Source: Corynebacterium yonathiae
GTDB lineage: Bacteria; Actinomycetota; Actinomycetes; Mycobacteriales; Mycobacteriaceae
Assembly: GCF_022288805.1 (NCBI RefSeq)
Contig: NZ_JAKOPM010000001.1
Location: 248,001-312,000 of the forward strand
Length of the DNA: 64,000 nt
Direction: 5' to 3'
Positions 27,577-37,301 of this stretch are shown here, piece after piece (position 1 is the first letter of the stretch; each line of letters begins with the position of its first letter). The notes beneath the pieces were generated by a model. It was not told where the DNA came from. It ran no database searches and worked only from the letters and a program-made list of their open reading frames with translations. The position numbers and the translations under genes were made by a program.

Positions 27577-29265
27577 ATGGAAAACGCGTCTGAGTCCACA
27601 ATCAAAGGCACCGGTGTCGTTGCCGGAGTCGCCTACGCCGAAGCCGTGTGGGTCCGCCCTCGTCCCGCCCTGCCCACCGAGGGCAGTATCGACCCAGAGC
27701 AAGCGAGTGAATCTGAATATGACCGCTTCCTTGCTGCCGTAGATACGGTCGCTGGCCGCCTAGAGCAGCGCGCGGCTGCCGCGGAAGGCCAGGCAGCGGA
27801 AGTTCTGACCGCAACGGCAGGTATGGTCAAGGACCGCGGTTGGCACAAGGCAGTGCGCAAGAATATCCGCACCGGAAGGAATGCAGAGTTCGCTACTGTC
27901 GGCGCCACCGATAAGTTTGTCACCATGTTCGAGGCGGCCGGCGGAGTGATGGCAGAGCGCACCACCGATTTGAAGGATGTGCGCGACCGTGTCATCGCAG
28001 AACTACGCGGTGAAGACGAGCCGGGCCTGCCGCTGGTAGATGGCGAGGCTGTTTTGTTCGCGGATGACTTGGCACCAGCCGATACCGCAACGCTGGATAC
28101 CAAGCACATCAAGGCCCTGGTAACCGAGCTGGGTGGTCCTACAAGCCATACGGCCATCATCGCGCGTCAGCTTGACATCCCGTGCATCGTGGCGGTCGGC
28201 TCTGCGCTGGCCGAGATCGAAGGCGGCACGCTGGTATTCGTCGATGGCGCAGTGGGCACCGTGACCTCTGGAGCCGACGAAGAGACCTCCACCAAGGCCG
28301 TTGCCGAGTATCGTGAGCGTGCAGCACGCGTGGCCCAGTGGCGCGGTCCGGCCGAAACTAAGGACGGCCACCGCGTGCAGCTGCTCGCCAACGTCGCTGA
28401 TGGCAACGCCGCCCGAATCGCTTCGGAGTCTCAAGCAGAAGGCATCGGCCTGTACCGCACGGAATTGTCGTTCCTCTCGGCAAATGAAGAGCCCAGCGTA
28501 GACGAGCAGGCGAAGATATACGGCAAGGTCTTTAGCGCCTTCCCTGAGTCGAAGGTTGTTGTGCGCACGTTGGACGCAGGCTCCGATAAGCCAATCTCTT
28601 ATGCCACGCTAAGCTCTGAGGAAAACCCAGCCTTGGGTGTTCGCGGTCTGCGCATTGCGCGCGATAACGAGGCGTTGCTTACCCGCCAGCTGGACGCCAT
28701 TGCGCAGGCGGCCGCGGGCCGCGATGACGCCGCCTCTACGTGGGTTATGGCACCAATGGTGGCGACCTCCACCGAGGCGCAGTGGTTTGCCAACCTCTGC
28801 CGTGAGCGTGGCCTGACCGCCGGCGCCATGATTGAGGTCCCAGCTGCAGCGCTTATGGCAGATAAGATCATGCCGCATCTTGACTTCGTGTCCATCGGTA
28901 CCAATGACCTCACTCAGTACACGATGGCTGCAGACCGTCTGTCTCCGCAATTGGCTTACTTGACCGACCCATGGCAGCCGGCCGTGCTGCGTCTTATCCA
29001 GCACACTTGCATTGTGGGGCAAGCCAACAATGTTGCGGTGGGCGTATGCGGCGAAGCAGCAGCTGACCCGATGTTGGCGTGTGTGCTTACCGGACTGGGC
29101 GTGAACTCGCTGTCTGCAGCCTCTACTGCCGTAGCGGGCGTAGGTGCGCAGCTGGCAGAAGTCACTCTGGAGCAGTGCCAGCAGCTAGCCGAGGTGGCTT
29201 TGGATGCGGAGAGTCCTGATGCTGCCCGCACCGCAGTAGTAGAGCGCATGGAATCCTTCGCCTAG
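27577..29265 (+). CDS. ptsI: Phosphoenolpyruvate-protein phosphotransferase (enzyme I)
   Basis: 562 residues. Takes phosphate from PEP and passes it to HPr. The phosphorylated His is H191 in GGPTSHTAIIARQL. The PEP-binding barrel shows GIGLYRTELSFL, ENPALGVRGLR and the C-terminal FVSIGTNDLTQYTMAADRLSP and GVCGEAAADP with the catalytic Cys. ATG 27577 follows GAAGGAAG. Upstream in-frame codons (27466) fall in the promoter region and are rejected. It is divergent from fruK and convergent with the sugR-like gene. Confidence 0.97.
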   Translation: MENASESTIKGTGVVAGVAYAEAVWVRPRPALPTEGSIDPEQASESEYDRFLAAVDTVAGRLEQRAAAAEGQAAEVLTATAGMVKDRGWHKAVRKNIRTGRNAEFATVGATDKFVTMFEAAGGVMAERTTDLKDVRDRVIAELRGEDEPGLPLVDGEAVLFADDLAPADTATLDTKHIKALVTELGGPTSHTAIIARQLDIPCIVAVGSALAEIEGGTLVFVDGAVGTVTSGADEETSTKAVAEYRERAARVAQWRGPAETKDGHRVQLLANVADGNAARIASESQAEGIGLYRTELSFLSANEEPSVDEQAKIYGKVFSAFPESKVVVRTLDAGSDKPISYATLSSEENPALGVRGLRIARDNEALLTRQLDAIAQAAAGRDDAASTWVMAPMVATSTEAQWFANLCRERGLTAGAMIEVPAAALMADKIMPHLDFVSIGTNDLTQYTMAADRLSPQLAYLTDPWQPAVLRLIQHTCIVGQANNVAVGVCGEAAADPMLACVLTGLGVNSLSAASTAVAGVGAQLAEVTLEQCQQLAEVALDAESPDAARTAVVERMESFA

Positions 29266-29287
29266 ACCAAGGCGAAGGATCGGGGGA

Positions 29288-30070
29288 CTATTCGCCGGCG
29301 AGCACGACCTCAATTTCGCGCTCGCGCAGCGCCTCCACAAAGGAATCGGGGGCGGCAGTGTCAGTAATGACGACGTCGATATCTGCAGCAGGGGCAAAGC
29401 TCACTAGGTAGTCGTTGCCCAGCTTGCTGGAATCGCACATCACCACAACTTTGTGTGCGTTGGTAACAAAGGCGGACTTGATGGCTGCCTCTTGGGAGTC
29501 GGCCGTCGACAAGCCGTGATCTAGGGTGAGAGCATTGGTACCAATGAATGCGACGTCGGCACGCATCAGCGCCAGCGTGCGCAGCGCGGTATTGCCAACA
29601 ACAGCTTGGGTGATCGCGCGGACCGTACCGCCAAGCAGCTGGACATCGGGCACCCCATTGCCTGCTAGGGATAAAGCAATGGGCAAACTATTGGAGACAA
29701 TATTGAATTGTGCCTGAGGATATTGCTGCCCAATGAGCTCTGCGAACGCATTAATGGTGGTGCCCGCGTCAAGGAAAATGCTGCCGCCTCCCTGTGGCAG
29801 ATAATCAAGCGCTGCTCGGGCGATGGCCGCTTTCGCGCCGGAGGCGGAGCGCTGTCGAGTATCCAGGGTAAGTTCCGCAGTCTGAAAGGACTGGGAAGCC
29901 ACGGCGCCGCCGTGCACGCGATGGACGACGCCCTCGCGGTCTAGTACCGCAAGATCTCGTCGAATGGTCTCGGCTGTGACTTCAAAGCGCTCTGACAGTT
30001 CGGTGACATTGACGCGGCCTTCGACGGCTGTAAGGGACGCAATTTGTCGACGCCGTTCTTCTGCGTACAT
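29288..30070 (-). CDS. sugR: DeoR-family transcriptional regulator, SugR type
   Basis: 260 residues. N-terminal DeoR helix-turn-helix (RRQIASLTAVEGRVNVTELSERFEVTAETIRRDLAVLD), then a sugar-phosphate sensor domain (GSIFLDAGTTINAFAEL, and later VAFIGTNALTLDHGLST). By position between ptsI and lexA it corresponds to SugR, the global repressor of PTS genes in C. glutamicum, relieved by sugar phosphates. Because the local fruR is absent, this protein may be the only regulator of fruK-ptsF-ptsH; that is an inference. ATG 30070 has AGGAGGAA upstream. It is convergent with ptsI. Confidence 0.85.
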   Translation of the reverse strand: MYAEERRRQIASLTAVEGRVNVTELSERFEVTAETIRRDLAVLDREGVVHRVHGGAVASQSFQTAELTLDTRQRSASGAKAAIARAALDYLPQGGGSIFLDAGTTINAFAELIGQQYPQAQFNIVSNSLPIALSLAGNGVPDVQLLGGTVRAITQAVVGNTALRTLALMRADVAFIGTNALTLDHGLSTADSQEAAIKSAFVTNAHKVVVMCDSSKLGNDYLVSFAPAADIDVVITDTAAPDSFVEALREREIEVVLAGE

Positions 30071-30422
30071 GATTCCTCCTAGGGCTTAGAGTCATCGCGG
30101 TATGGGGGTAAAAGTCTCCCCATTTGGTGGAAATGAAAATCCAGCGATGTTGTTTTACTTAGCCCATTGTCTCAAAATTCGGGAGTAACCGGACTAAAGC
30201 AGAAATTTGCACGGCTCTAACTAGGCTGCGAAACCGGAAAATGGCTGGTAGAGGCAAAAGTGGGAAAGTGGGAGTTTTGTCTCTTGCGCTGCCCGAGTTC
30301 GAAATAGTGCCAAAATGGGGGTGCTACATATGCTGGCGCGCCAATGGATAATGGGCATAGATAATCCCCGCAAAACCTGGTGTGGCTTTTGCGGGGATGG
30401 AAAGTGGGAGTTGGGAAAACTC
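30071..30422. other. 352-base gene-free stretch between sugR and lexA
   Basis: No convincing gene. Near sugR it holds CATTT-GGTGG-AAATG (30121-30135), an inverted repeat that could be an autoregulatory operator. A 14-base direct repeat GGAAAGTGGGAGTT occurs at 30263-30276 and 30399-30412. The lexA terminator lies at 30364-30398. Confidence 0.5.
30364..30398 (-). terminator. Terminator hairpin downstream of lexA
   Basis: Perfect 12-bp inverted repeat ATCCCCGCAAAA (30364-30375) and TTTTGCGGGGAT (30387-30398) with an 11-base loop. There is no clear U-run beyond the stem on either strand, but the position 25 bases after the lexA stop fits a terminator. Confidence 0.7.
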
Positions 30423-31127
30423 CTAAAGCTTGCGGAATACGGATACGACCTTGCCCATAATCTCGGCATCATCGCCGTTAATGGGCGAGTAAGCATCGTT
30501 GTGTGGAAGCAGCCATACTCCCGAGGAATCGCGGTGGAATTCCTTGACTGTGGCTTCGGAACCATCAAGTAGTGCGGCGACGAACTCGCCCTCTTCAGCA
30601 ACCGACTGGGAGCGAATAATCACCCAGTCGCCGTCAAGAATTCCGGCATCCCGCATCGAATCGCCGACCACCTGCAGCATATATAAATCGCCGCCGCCAA
30701 CGACCTCGTCAGGCATAGGGAAGTAGGTGTCGACGTTCTCCTCGGCAGTAATGGGGGCTCCTGCAGCGATACGACCGACTACAGGGATATAAGAAACAGC
30801 ACCTGCTGCCTCAGGAACCTGTGTTTCGGGCTTAGTCGGTTTGCGGCCCGGCTTCTTAGCGCCATCATCCGTATTGAGGTGACGAACGTCTACAGCGCGT
30901 GGTTTATTGGGGTCTCGCCGCAAAAACCCCTTCTCTTCCAGTTGCTTTAGCTGATAGGCGACCGAGGATGTTGACTGTAGTCCTGCTGCATCACCGATCT
31001 CGCGAATGCTAGGCGGATAGCCGCGCAGCATGACGGCATCACTGATGACATTCAGAATTCGCCGTTGACGTTCGGAGAGGGAAGCGTAATCGGATTTCTC
31101 GGTGGTCTTCTTTGGCTTGCGGCCCAT
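30423..31127 (-). CDS. lexA: SOS repressor LexA
   Basis: 234 residues. N-terminal winged helix ([25 protein letters not shown]), a Lys/Pro-rich linker, and the S24 self-cleavage domain. The scissile bond is A122-G123 (RIAAGAP). The catalytic dyad is S157 (VGDSMRD) and K195 (ATVKEF). RecA filaments trigger cleavage and free the SOS genes. ATG 31127 has AGGAG upstream. It is divergent from the divS-like gene, with LexA sites between them, so it is probably autoregulated. Confidence 0.97.
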   Translation of the reverse strand: MGRKPKKTTEKSDYASLSERQRRILNVISDAVMLRGYPPSIREIGDAAGLQSTSSVAYQLKQLEEKGFLRRDPNKPRAVDVRHLNTDDGAKKPGRKPTKPETQVPEAAGAVSYIPVVGRIAAGAPITAEENVDTYFPMPDEVVGGGDLYMLQVVGDSMRDAGILDGDWVIIRSQSVAEEGEFVAALLDGSEATVKEFHRDSSGVWLLPHNDAYSPINGDDAEIMGKVVSVFRKL

Positions 31128-31217
31128 TGCTGGCTCCTAGAAAAGGGGTTGGGTGGCTTCTTTGATGGTCAGTTGGCTGGTGGCATAGAAATCGCCTCAC
31201 GTCATTTGTAGCACGAA

Positions 31218-31304
31218 AAGTACAAATGTTCGAGATTTACAGATTGGGGTGGACAAGTTTTCGAAGCGGTGCTATAAATCGAACATACCAACTAAATCGA
31301 ACAT
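31218..31304. promoter_or_regulatory. LexA control region: one SOS box and two half-sites
   Basis: AAGTACAAATGTTCGA (31218-31233) matches the right half TGTTCGA and most of the left half of the corynebacterial SOS box. Further toward divS, AAATCGAACAT occurs twice as a direct repeat, 18 bases apart (31276-31286 and 31294-31304). Each copy carries the left half TCGAACA. A -10-like TATAAA (31273-31278) overlaps the first copy. The arrangement would let LexA control both lexA and the divS-like gene. Confidence 0.7.
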
Positions 31305-31374
31305 TATGGCGACTGTGTTTCGGTCTGTGTCGGGCGGAATGCCTACGTTGAACTCGGTCGACGAAAGGAAAGTC

Positions 31375-31770
31375 ATGTCTCTGCTAACCAATTCTCGCAA
31401 TTACCTGGTTAATCGTAGCTCTGTAGAACCTTTAGTGGTTCCTTCCGCGTCTGTCTGGGATGTAGAGGGAGGTGACCGTAGGCCTACTCGTGGCGAAGTT
31501 AACTCGCGATACGTTCGAACTCTCCGGGTGGAACCTCGAGCGACATGCCGTTCGAACCGAGTGGTGGGTATGGGCCCTGAAAAACCTGCGAGAGAGATTC
31601 ACGGTGATATTCACAAGTCGAACACAGGTAACTACGCCTTGGGTGCAGTATTTGGTATTGCAGTCTTTTTGGGCACGTTGTTGGGTGGATTAGCGGGGTC
31701 GGAAGAAGATGGCGCACCGCAACAGCCGGTTTCTGAAGTGCGACAAGTCGAGACTGCGGTTTCGGGCTAG
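31375..31770 (+). CDS. divS: DivS-like SOS-induced cell-division inhibitor, candidate
   Basis: 131 residues: a polar, Arg-rich N-terminal part and a single membrane segment near 90-110 (YALGAVFGIAVFLGTLLGGLAG), then a short acidic tail. In C. glutamicum the gene divergent from lexA is divS, a small membrane-anchored suppressor of division during the SOS response. Size, topology and position fit; sequence alone does not prove it. ATG 31375 is set by AAGGAAAG. The longer frame from 31249 would run over the promoter and half-sites and is rejected. nrdR follows at 85 bases. Confidence 0.75.
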   Translation: MSLLTNSRNYLVNRSSVEPLVVPSASVWDVEGGDRRPTRGEVNSRYVRTLRVEPRATCRSNRVVGMGPEKPAREIHGDIHKSNTGNYALGAVFGIAVFLGTLLGGLAGSEEDGAPQQPVSEVRQVETAVSG

Positions 31771-31855
31771 ATAGGTCAGCGAGCCAGGCCCGGTGGTCGC
31801 CCAGAACCGAAGGTGAGTAAACTACTGGCGTAACGATGTCAGTGAAAGGACCACT

Positions 31856-32314
31856 GTGTATTGCCCCTTTTGCCATAATGAGCAATCCCGCGTCATCGAT
31901 TCTCGCGTGGTCGATGCTGGAGCGTCGATTCGCCGCCGGCGCGAGTGTGCTTCGTGCAGGGGTCGCTTTACTACAGTTGAAAAGGCCGTCCTGCTTGTGG
32001 TGAAGCGAAACGGTCTGGCGGAGCCTTTTAGTAGAGATAAATTGATTCGCGGTGTACGCCGAGCCTGTCAGGGGCGGGACGTTAGCGATGATGCCCTGAA
32101 GAAGTTGGCGCAAGAAGTGGAGGAGACAGTGCGCAGCCACGGTTCCTCACAGGTCAACGCCAATGAGATTGGCTTGGCGATTTTGGAACCGTTGCGCGAC
32201 CTTGATGAGGTGGCTTACCTGCGCTTCGCTTCCGTGTATAAATCATTTGAAAGCGCTGACGATTTTGAATCTGAGATCCGCCTCATGCGTAGGCGCGACC
32301 GCGAGGATTTCTAG
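31856..32314 (+). CDS. nrdR: Transcriptional repressor NrdR
   Basis: 152 residues. Zinc-ribbon (C3, C6, C31, C34) followed by an ATP-cone (about 48-138, beginning [24 protein letters not shown]). It represses ribonucleotide reductase genes when dATP is high. The start is GTG 31856, as the protein must begin MYCPFC; AAAGGA lies 8 bases upstream. Its stop overlaps the stop of the convergent hrpA. Confidence 0.95.
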   Translation: MYCPFCHNEQSRVIDSRVVDAGASIRRRRECASCRGRFTTVEKAVLLVVKRNGLAEPFSRDKLIRGVRRACQGRDVSDDALKKLAQEVEETVRSHGSSQVNANEIGLAILEPLRDLDEVAYLRFASVYKSFESADDFESEIRLMRRRDREDF

Positions 32315-35300
32315 CGCAGTTTGTCCACCGCCTTTTGTATGCGACGGAGAGAAACTGCGTGAGCTGTGCCGAGCCGTTGAGCGAACAGGGAAACCCGAAG
32401 TTCTTCTATCATCCAGCGTATGTCTTTGACCTCACGGGTCTTTTCGCGTCCCGCCGGGAGGTTACGTAAACGGTTGGCGAGGTAGGCCTTAGCGTTATCT
32501 ACCTCGGCTTGGCGGTCTGCGTCGCGGTCCGGATCCAGGTTCATGTCTTCGAGGCGAATGCGCATCGCTTGGATATATCGGGGGAGATGACGCAGGTGGG
32601 ATATGCCATGGACCGTGATGGCATTAGGGGGCAGGAGGAAATCTAGTTGCTTGAGCATGTCATCGATGGCTGGGCCATCCCAGTGGGCGAGTTCTGCCCG
32701 CAGATTGGAGTACTCAGCGAGACCTGGGGCGATGGCTACTACCGCTTGGCGCACGCGGCCTGGAACTTGGGGCTTGACGGTGTCCTTGAGCTTTTGGAAC
32801 GCGGAAGGAGTGCGGACCGGTCCGCCGGCTTCTAGCATTAGGTCGCGAATGGCTGCGACGCGGGCGTCATTGACCAAGCCATCGGCGCCGCCGTGGGGAT
32901 AGGAGTCGACGGCAACACGTTGTTGCAGCGGCAGGCCCTTGACCATTTGTGCAGTATTGACCGCAACGTCGCGCATAAGGAGGGTGAGCGTGGTGGTGAC
33001 CATGGCGGCATCTGCGGCCGCCTTGGTGGGATGTACCTTGAGCTCGACGCCATCCTTTGTGGCGACGAGGGCGGGGTAAGCCGTGACTTCGTGGCCGTCG
33101 ACAGTGGTCGTGACCGTGTCATCGATGGCACCTAGAGTATCGTCGGTCCACTCGCTGACAGCGGTGGACTCAGCGGTACGGGAGACGCGGGACACGGAGG
33201 ACTTGATGTGCCCGGCCTGACGACGGATGAGCCCTGCGAGGTCACGGTCCGAGTCGACTATTTTGCCGCGTTTGTCGATGGCACCGTAGTTCATCCGCAA
33301 GTGTGCCGGCAGCTTGTGGGGCTGGAAGTCGGTAGCGTTGATGCCTTGGCCGCCGAGCTCGCGGAGGACGTCGGCAAGCTGCTGGGTAATGGAGCCTTCA
33401 TAGGGAATGAGGCGATCGATGGCACGCTCGGCGAATTCGGGCGCGGGAACAACAGTGCGGCGCAGGGCCTTAGGCAGGCTGCGGATGAGCTCGGTTACGA
33501 GCTCGAGACGCAGGCCAGGGACGAGCCAGTCGAAGCCTTCAGTGTCCAAGCCGGCGAGCATGGGGATGGGGACCATAAGGGTGACACCATCGAGTGGATC
33601 GCCGGGTTCAAACTTATAGGTTAGTTCGTAGTCGATGGATCCCTTGCGCCAGTGGTCCGGGAAGGCTTCTTCGGTCACCTCATGGGAGTCATCGATGAGC
33701 TTTTCCGGATCAAAATCCAGCAAATCAGGGTTGCGACGGCGTTCCTTTTTCCACCAAGAGTCGAAATATCGGCCGGTGGTTACCTTCGCTGGGATGCGCT
33801 GGTCATAGAAATCAAAGAGGGTGTCTTCGTCTACGATAAGGCCGCGTCGGCGTGCCTTTTCTTCGTATGCGGCGGCGTCGTCAAGCGCTTGGGCATTGGT
33901 TTTGAAGAAGGCGTGGTGCGTATTCCAATCGCCGACTATGAGGGCGTTGCGGATGAACATATCGCGCGCGGCGGTGGGATCGACGCGGTGGTAGGGCACG
34001 GTGCGGTCGGCCACGATGGGCACACCGTAGAGTGTGGATTTCTGGTGTGCGATGGCAGCAGCGCGTTTGCGGGACCAAGTGGGCTCGGAATAATTGTGCT
34101 TGAGCAGGTCTGCGCCGAGCTTTTCTACCCAGGCGGGATCGATAGCGGCGACATCGCGTGCCCAGAGGCGGGATGTTTCCACCAGCTCGGCAGCCATGAG
34201 GAACTCTGGCGGCTTTTTGGCCAGCGCGGAGCCGGGAAATACCAGGAATCGGGTATTGCGTGCGCCTTGGAATTCTTTGGAATTGCCGTCGCGAGCGCCG
34301 ATATTGGATAACAGACCCGATAGGAGCGACATGTGAATATCATCGGAGCGGCGCTCGGTGCCTTCTTGGTAGGTCCAGCCTAGCTGCTTGGCGACGTCCT
34401 TGAGTTGGCGTACCAAGTCGAACCACTCGCGGATGCGCATGTAGTGGAGGAATTCCTGCTTCATGCGCTTGCGGAATTTATTGCCGGATTGCTCGTTGCG
34501 GGTTTGCTTGATGTAGTCCCAAAGCTTGAGCATAGACAAGAAATCCGAGGTCTTGTCTTTGAATCGGGCGTGGGCTTGGTCGGCCTGTGCTTGGAAGTCG
34601 AGAGGGCGCTCGCGTACATCCTGAATGGTCATGGCGGCGACGATCACCATGACGTCATCGAGGCATCCGTTGGTATTGGCTTCAATGAGCATGCGTGCCA
34701 TGCGGGGATCTAGTGGAATGCGGGCGAGGTCGCGGCCAGTGGCGGTCAGTGCAGGCTTATCGTGCTTGTCGTGGAGAGCCCCTAACTCGTGGAGAAGGGT
34801 GAGACCATCGCGGATCGCCTTGTGCTCGGGTGGCTGGATGAAGGGGAATTGTTCGATATCACCTAGCTTGAGAGAGACCATTTGCAAGATGACGCTGGCG
34901 AGGTTGGTGCGCAGGATTTCTGGGTCGGTGAATTCGGGGCGGCTTTCAAAGTCCTGTTCGCTATAAAGTCGGATGGCGATTCCGTCGGCCACACGGCCGC
35001 AGCGGCCGGAGCGTTGGTTAGCGGATGCCTGAGAGATGGGCTCAATTGGCAGGCGCTGGACCTTGGTGCGCGTGGAATACCGCGAGATGCGGGCGGTACC
35101 GGTATCAACAACATAGCGGATGCCAGGCACGGTAAGCGAGGTTTCCGCAATATTGGTGGCCAGCACAATGCGGCGGCCACGGTGCTCGCTGAATACTCGG
35201 TGCTGTTCTTGGTTGGACAGCCGGCCAAAGAGGGGAGTGACTTCGACGTTTTTCCATTTCTTGCCTTCGATGGCTTCCATGGCATCGCGAATATCCCGCT

Positions 35301-36198
35301 CGCCAGGGAAGAAACAGAGGATATCGCCGTCGCCTTCGCGCATGAGCTCTTCGATGGCCTCAGTCAAACCGTCGAGCGGATCCTGGTCCACGATCTTCCC
35401 ACCGGCTTCAAATTCGAGGGGACGGTAGCGGATTTCAACGGGGTAGGTGCGGCCGGAGACTTCGATGATGGGGGCGGGCTTGCCGTCGGCGTCGGCAAAG
35501 TGAGCGGCGAAGCTTTCTGGATCAATGGTCGCGGAGGTAATGATCACCTTGAGATCTGGGCGCTTGGGCAAAAGCCGCTTCAGATAGCCGAGCAGAAAGT
35601 CGATATTAAGTGAGCGCTCGTGGGCCTCATCGATGATGATGGTGTCGTATTTATTGAGGAAGCGATCACGCTGCATCTCGGCAAGCAGGATGCCATCGGT
35701 CATGAGCTTAACCGCGGTGGTCTCAGAGACGCGGTCATCAAAGCGGATGGCGTAGCCGACGGATTCGCCAATCTTTTGATCCATCTCGGAGGCGATGCGT
35801 TCGGCCACGGTGCGCGCTGCAATGCGGCGCGGCTGGGTGTGGCCGATTAATCCGCGGCGGCCGCGGCCCAAATCCAGACAAATTTTTGGGATCTGGGTGG
35901 TCTTACCCGAACCGGTCTCACCGGCGATAATGACAACCTGGTTATCCCGGATGGCCGCGGCAATATCGTCTCTGCGGGACGTGACGGGGAGGGAGTCGGG
36001 GTAGGTGATGGCGGGAACGGCGGCGTCGGTAAGTGCGACTCGCTCGGCCGCAGCACGGATATCAGCGCCGATTTCTTGCAACGCCTTAGGGGCGCGGGCT
36101 TTTTTCAAGCGGCGTCGGAAGGAGCGAGCTTCAGCGAGAGTGACATTGTCGAGTGCAGCGAAAAGTTCATCGCGGGAAGGGGTTTCATTCATAGTCAT
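32311..36198 (-). CDS. hrpA: ATP-dependent RNA helicase HrpA
   Basis: 1295 residues, the normal large HrpA size. DEAH-box helicase: Walker [14 protein letters not shown] near 92, DEAH box [12 protein letters not shown] near 193, SATID near 222, then the second RecA-like domain with [12 protein letters not shown] near 395. The helicase-associated and OB regions follow, then the long HrpA-specific C-terminal domain (from about 600, including [27 protein letters not shown]). HrpA acts on structured RNA and collided ribosomes. ATG 36198 begins [12 protein letters not shown]; an internal Met at residue 3 is possible. Confidence 0.95.
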   Translation of the reverse strand: MTMNETPSRDELFAALDNVTLAEARSFRRRLKKARAPKALQEIGADIRAAAERVALTDAAVPAITYPDSLPVTSRRDDIAAAIRDNQVVIIAGETGSGKTTQIPKICLDLGRGRRGLIGHTQPRRIAARTVAERIASEMDQKIGESVGYAIRFDDRVSETTAVKLMTDGILLAEMQRDRFLNKYDTIIIDEAHERSLNIDFLLGYLKRLLPKRPDLKVIITSATIDPESFAAHFADADGKPAPIIEVSGRTYPVEIRYRPLEFEAGGKIVDQDPLDGLTEAIEELMREGDGDILCFFPGERDIRDAMEAIEGKKWKNVEVTPLFGRLSNQEQHRVFSEHRGRRIVLATNIAETSLTVPGIRYVVDTGTARISRYSTRTKVQRLPIEPISQASANQRSGRCGRVADGIAIRLYSEQDFESRPEFTDPEILRTNLASVILQMVSLKLGDIEQFPFIQPPEHKAIRDGLTLLHELGALHDKHDKPALTATGRDLARIPLDPRMARMLIEANTNGCLDDVMVIVAAMTIQDVRERPLDFQAQADQAHARFKDKTSDFLSMLKLWDYIKQTRNEQSGNKFRKRMKQEFLHYMRIREWFDLVRQLKDVAKQLGWTYQEGTERRSDDIHMSLLSGLLSNIGARDGNSKEFQGARNTRFLVFPGSALAKKPPEFLMAAELVETSRLWARDVAAIDPAWVEKLGADLLKHNYSEPTWSRKRAAAIAHQKSTLYGVPIVADRTVPYHRVDPTAARDMFIRNALIVGDWNTHHAFFKTNAQALDDAAAYEEKARRRGLIVDEDTLFDFYDQRIPAKVTTGRYFDSWWKKERRRNPDLLDFDPEKLIDDSHEVTEEAFPDHWRKGSIDYELTYKFEPGDPLDGVTLMVPIPMLAGLDTEGFDWLVPGLRLELVTELIRSLPKALRRTVVPAPEFAERAIDRLIPYEGSITQQLADVLRELGGQGINATDFQPHKLPAHLRMNYGAIDKRGKIVDSDRDLAGLIRRQAGHIKSSVSRVSRTAESTAVSEWTDDTLGAIDDTVTTTVDGHEVTAYPALVATKDGVELKVHPTKAAADAAMVTTTLTLLMRDVAVNTAQMVKGLPLQQRVAVDSYPHGGADGLVNDARVAAIRDLMLEAGGPVRTPSAFQKLKDTVKPQVPGRVRQAVVAIAPGLAEYSNLRAELAHWDGPAIDDMLKQLDFLLPPNAITVHGISHLRHLPRYIQAMRIRLEDMNLDPDRDADRQAEVDNAKAYLANRLRNLPAGREKTREVKDIRWMIEELRVSLFAQRLGTAHAVSLRRIQKAVDKLR

Positions 36199-36304
36199 GA
36201 CTAGGCACAGAGTTTACCTGCCCGCCAGAAATGAGGAAAAAGTTGTTAAAGTGGCAATACTTATTCATGCACTGATTGGCATTCCTTAAGGAGGGACCCC
36301 GGTT

Positions 36305-37213
36305 ATGACGAACCCGTATTCGGGCGGAAATGATGATTTTCCGCGCTATGAACCGACAGATCACCCCGAAGACCGACCCAACTATGGCCAGCTTCCGTCT
36401 TATGACGGCAGCCATGAAGAAAACACCCAGGGCTATGCGGGCTACCAAGCAGGCCAGCGTCCTTATACCGGTAAGGTCTCTGCAGTAGACGCCGTTTCTT
36501 GGGCGTTTAGGACCGTCTTTGGCAATTGGAAGCTGTGGATCTTGGGAGCCCTAGCGCTTTTTGCTCTAAGCATTGTTCTTGTTGTGGTTGCAGCTGGCAT
36601 CAATGCTGCGGGCGACTCCGGCACGGGTCAGGCAACCGCGGGCTCTTTGGTCTCTCAACTCATTTCGACTGTCCTAAGCCTTGTTTTGTCGCTGGTAGTT
36701 ATGCGCCTGGCGCTTTTCCAGATTGATGACTCTCGCACCGGTTGGGGCTATCTTTTTAAGAACGTGCGCTGGTGGCAGCCGCTGGTCATCATGCTCGTCA
36801 TCGGGGCGGTGTCGATGTTCATTGCATTCTCTGTAGTAGGTGGAACCGTCACTGGGCTGCTTGGTGACGCCGAGAATCTCACGGAGGAAGAAGCAACTGC
36901 GGCAGTATTAAGCGTCATGGGCATCATGGGCGTACTTTTGGTTATCAGCTTCTTTATTCAGCCGCTCTTCTCGCTAATGCAATGGTTCGCCGCCGACGGC
37001 GATAGCGTTGGTGACGCCGTGAAGAATGGCTTTCAGGCAGGTAAGAACAACTACGGTCAAATGTTGCTGCTCGCAATTTTGAACTTTTTCATCATTATCG
37101 GCGGCTTCTTGCTTCTGGGTATCGGCCTCATCGTGGCTTATCCGGTTACGCTCTTGGCGCAGGCGCATATGTTCCGCCAGTGCGCCGAGCGCAATACGAT
37201 CCCGCAGGTATAG
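36305..37213 (+). CDS. Conserved membrane protein with a Pro/Tyr-rich N-terminus
   Basis: 302 residues. A 55-residue cytoplasmic N-terminus rich in Pro, Tyr, Gly, Asp and Gln precedes five or six membrane segments (about 78-98, 115-140, 160-185, 205-230, 260-290). The first begins just after AVSWAFRTVFGNWKLW. It resembles the integral-membrane proteins with a glycerophosphoryl-diester- or DUF-type fold found in many actinobacteria. No catalytic residues are visible and function is unknown. ATG 36305 has AAGGAGGGA upstream. It stands alone between hrpA and oxyR and ends at a strong terminator. Confidence 0.65.
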   Translation: MTNPYSGGNDDFPRYEPTDHPEDRPNYGQLPSYDGSHEENTQGYAGYQAGQRPYTGKVSAVDAVSWAFRTVFGNWKLWILGALALFALSIVLVVVAAGINAAGDSGTGQATAGSLVSQLISTVLSLVLSLVVMRLALFQIDDSRTGWGYLFKNVRWWQPLVIMLVIGAVSMFIAFSVVGGTVTGLLGDAENLTEEEATAAVLSVMGIMGVLLVISFFIQPLFSLMQWFAADGDSVGDAVKNGFQAGKNNYGQMLLLAILNFFIIIGGFLLLGIGLIVAYPVTLLAQAHMFRQCAERNTIPQV

Positions 37214-37225
37214 CACTAGATAGGT

Positions 37226-37261
37226 AAAGGCCACCGTTCCCTTTATGGGGCGGTGGCCTTT
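37226..37261. terminator. Terminator after the membrane-protein gene
   Basis: Perfect 11-bp repeat AAAGGCCACCG (37226-37236) and CGGTGGCCTTT (37251-37261), loop of 14 bases. The A and T ends make it usable from both sides, so it can also serve oxyR. Confidence 0.8.
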
Positions 37262-37301
37262 GGCGTGCTTGGCGACGTCGCAGCGCTCTTGGCCGGCGCG
37301 C

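Noticed and set aside
30315..30572. Small plus-strand frame between sugR and lexA, over the lexA terminator
   Set aside because: It runs into the antisense of lexA, spans a terminator hairpin and has no ribosome site or homology that I can see.
32603..35850. Several open frames of 60-240 codons on the plus strand under hrpA
   Set aside because: They are antisense shadows of hrpA, which is intact with all helicase motifs; none has a ribosome site or recognisable domain.
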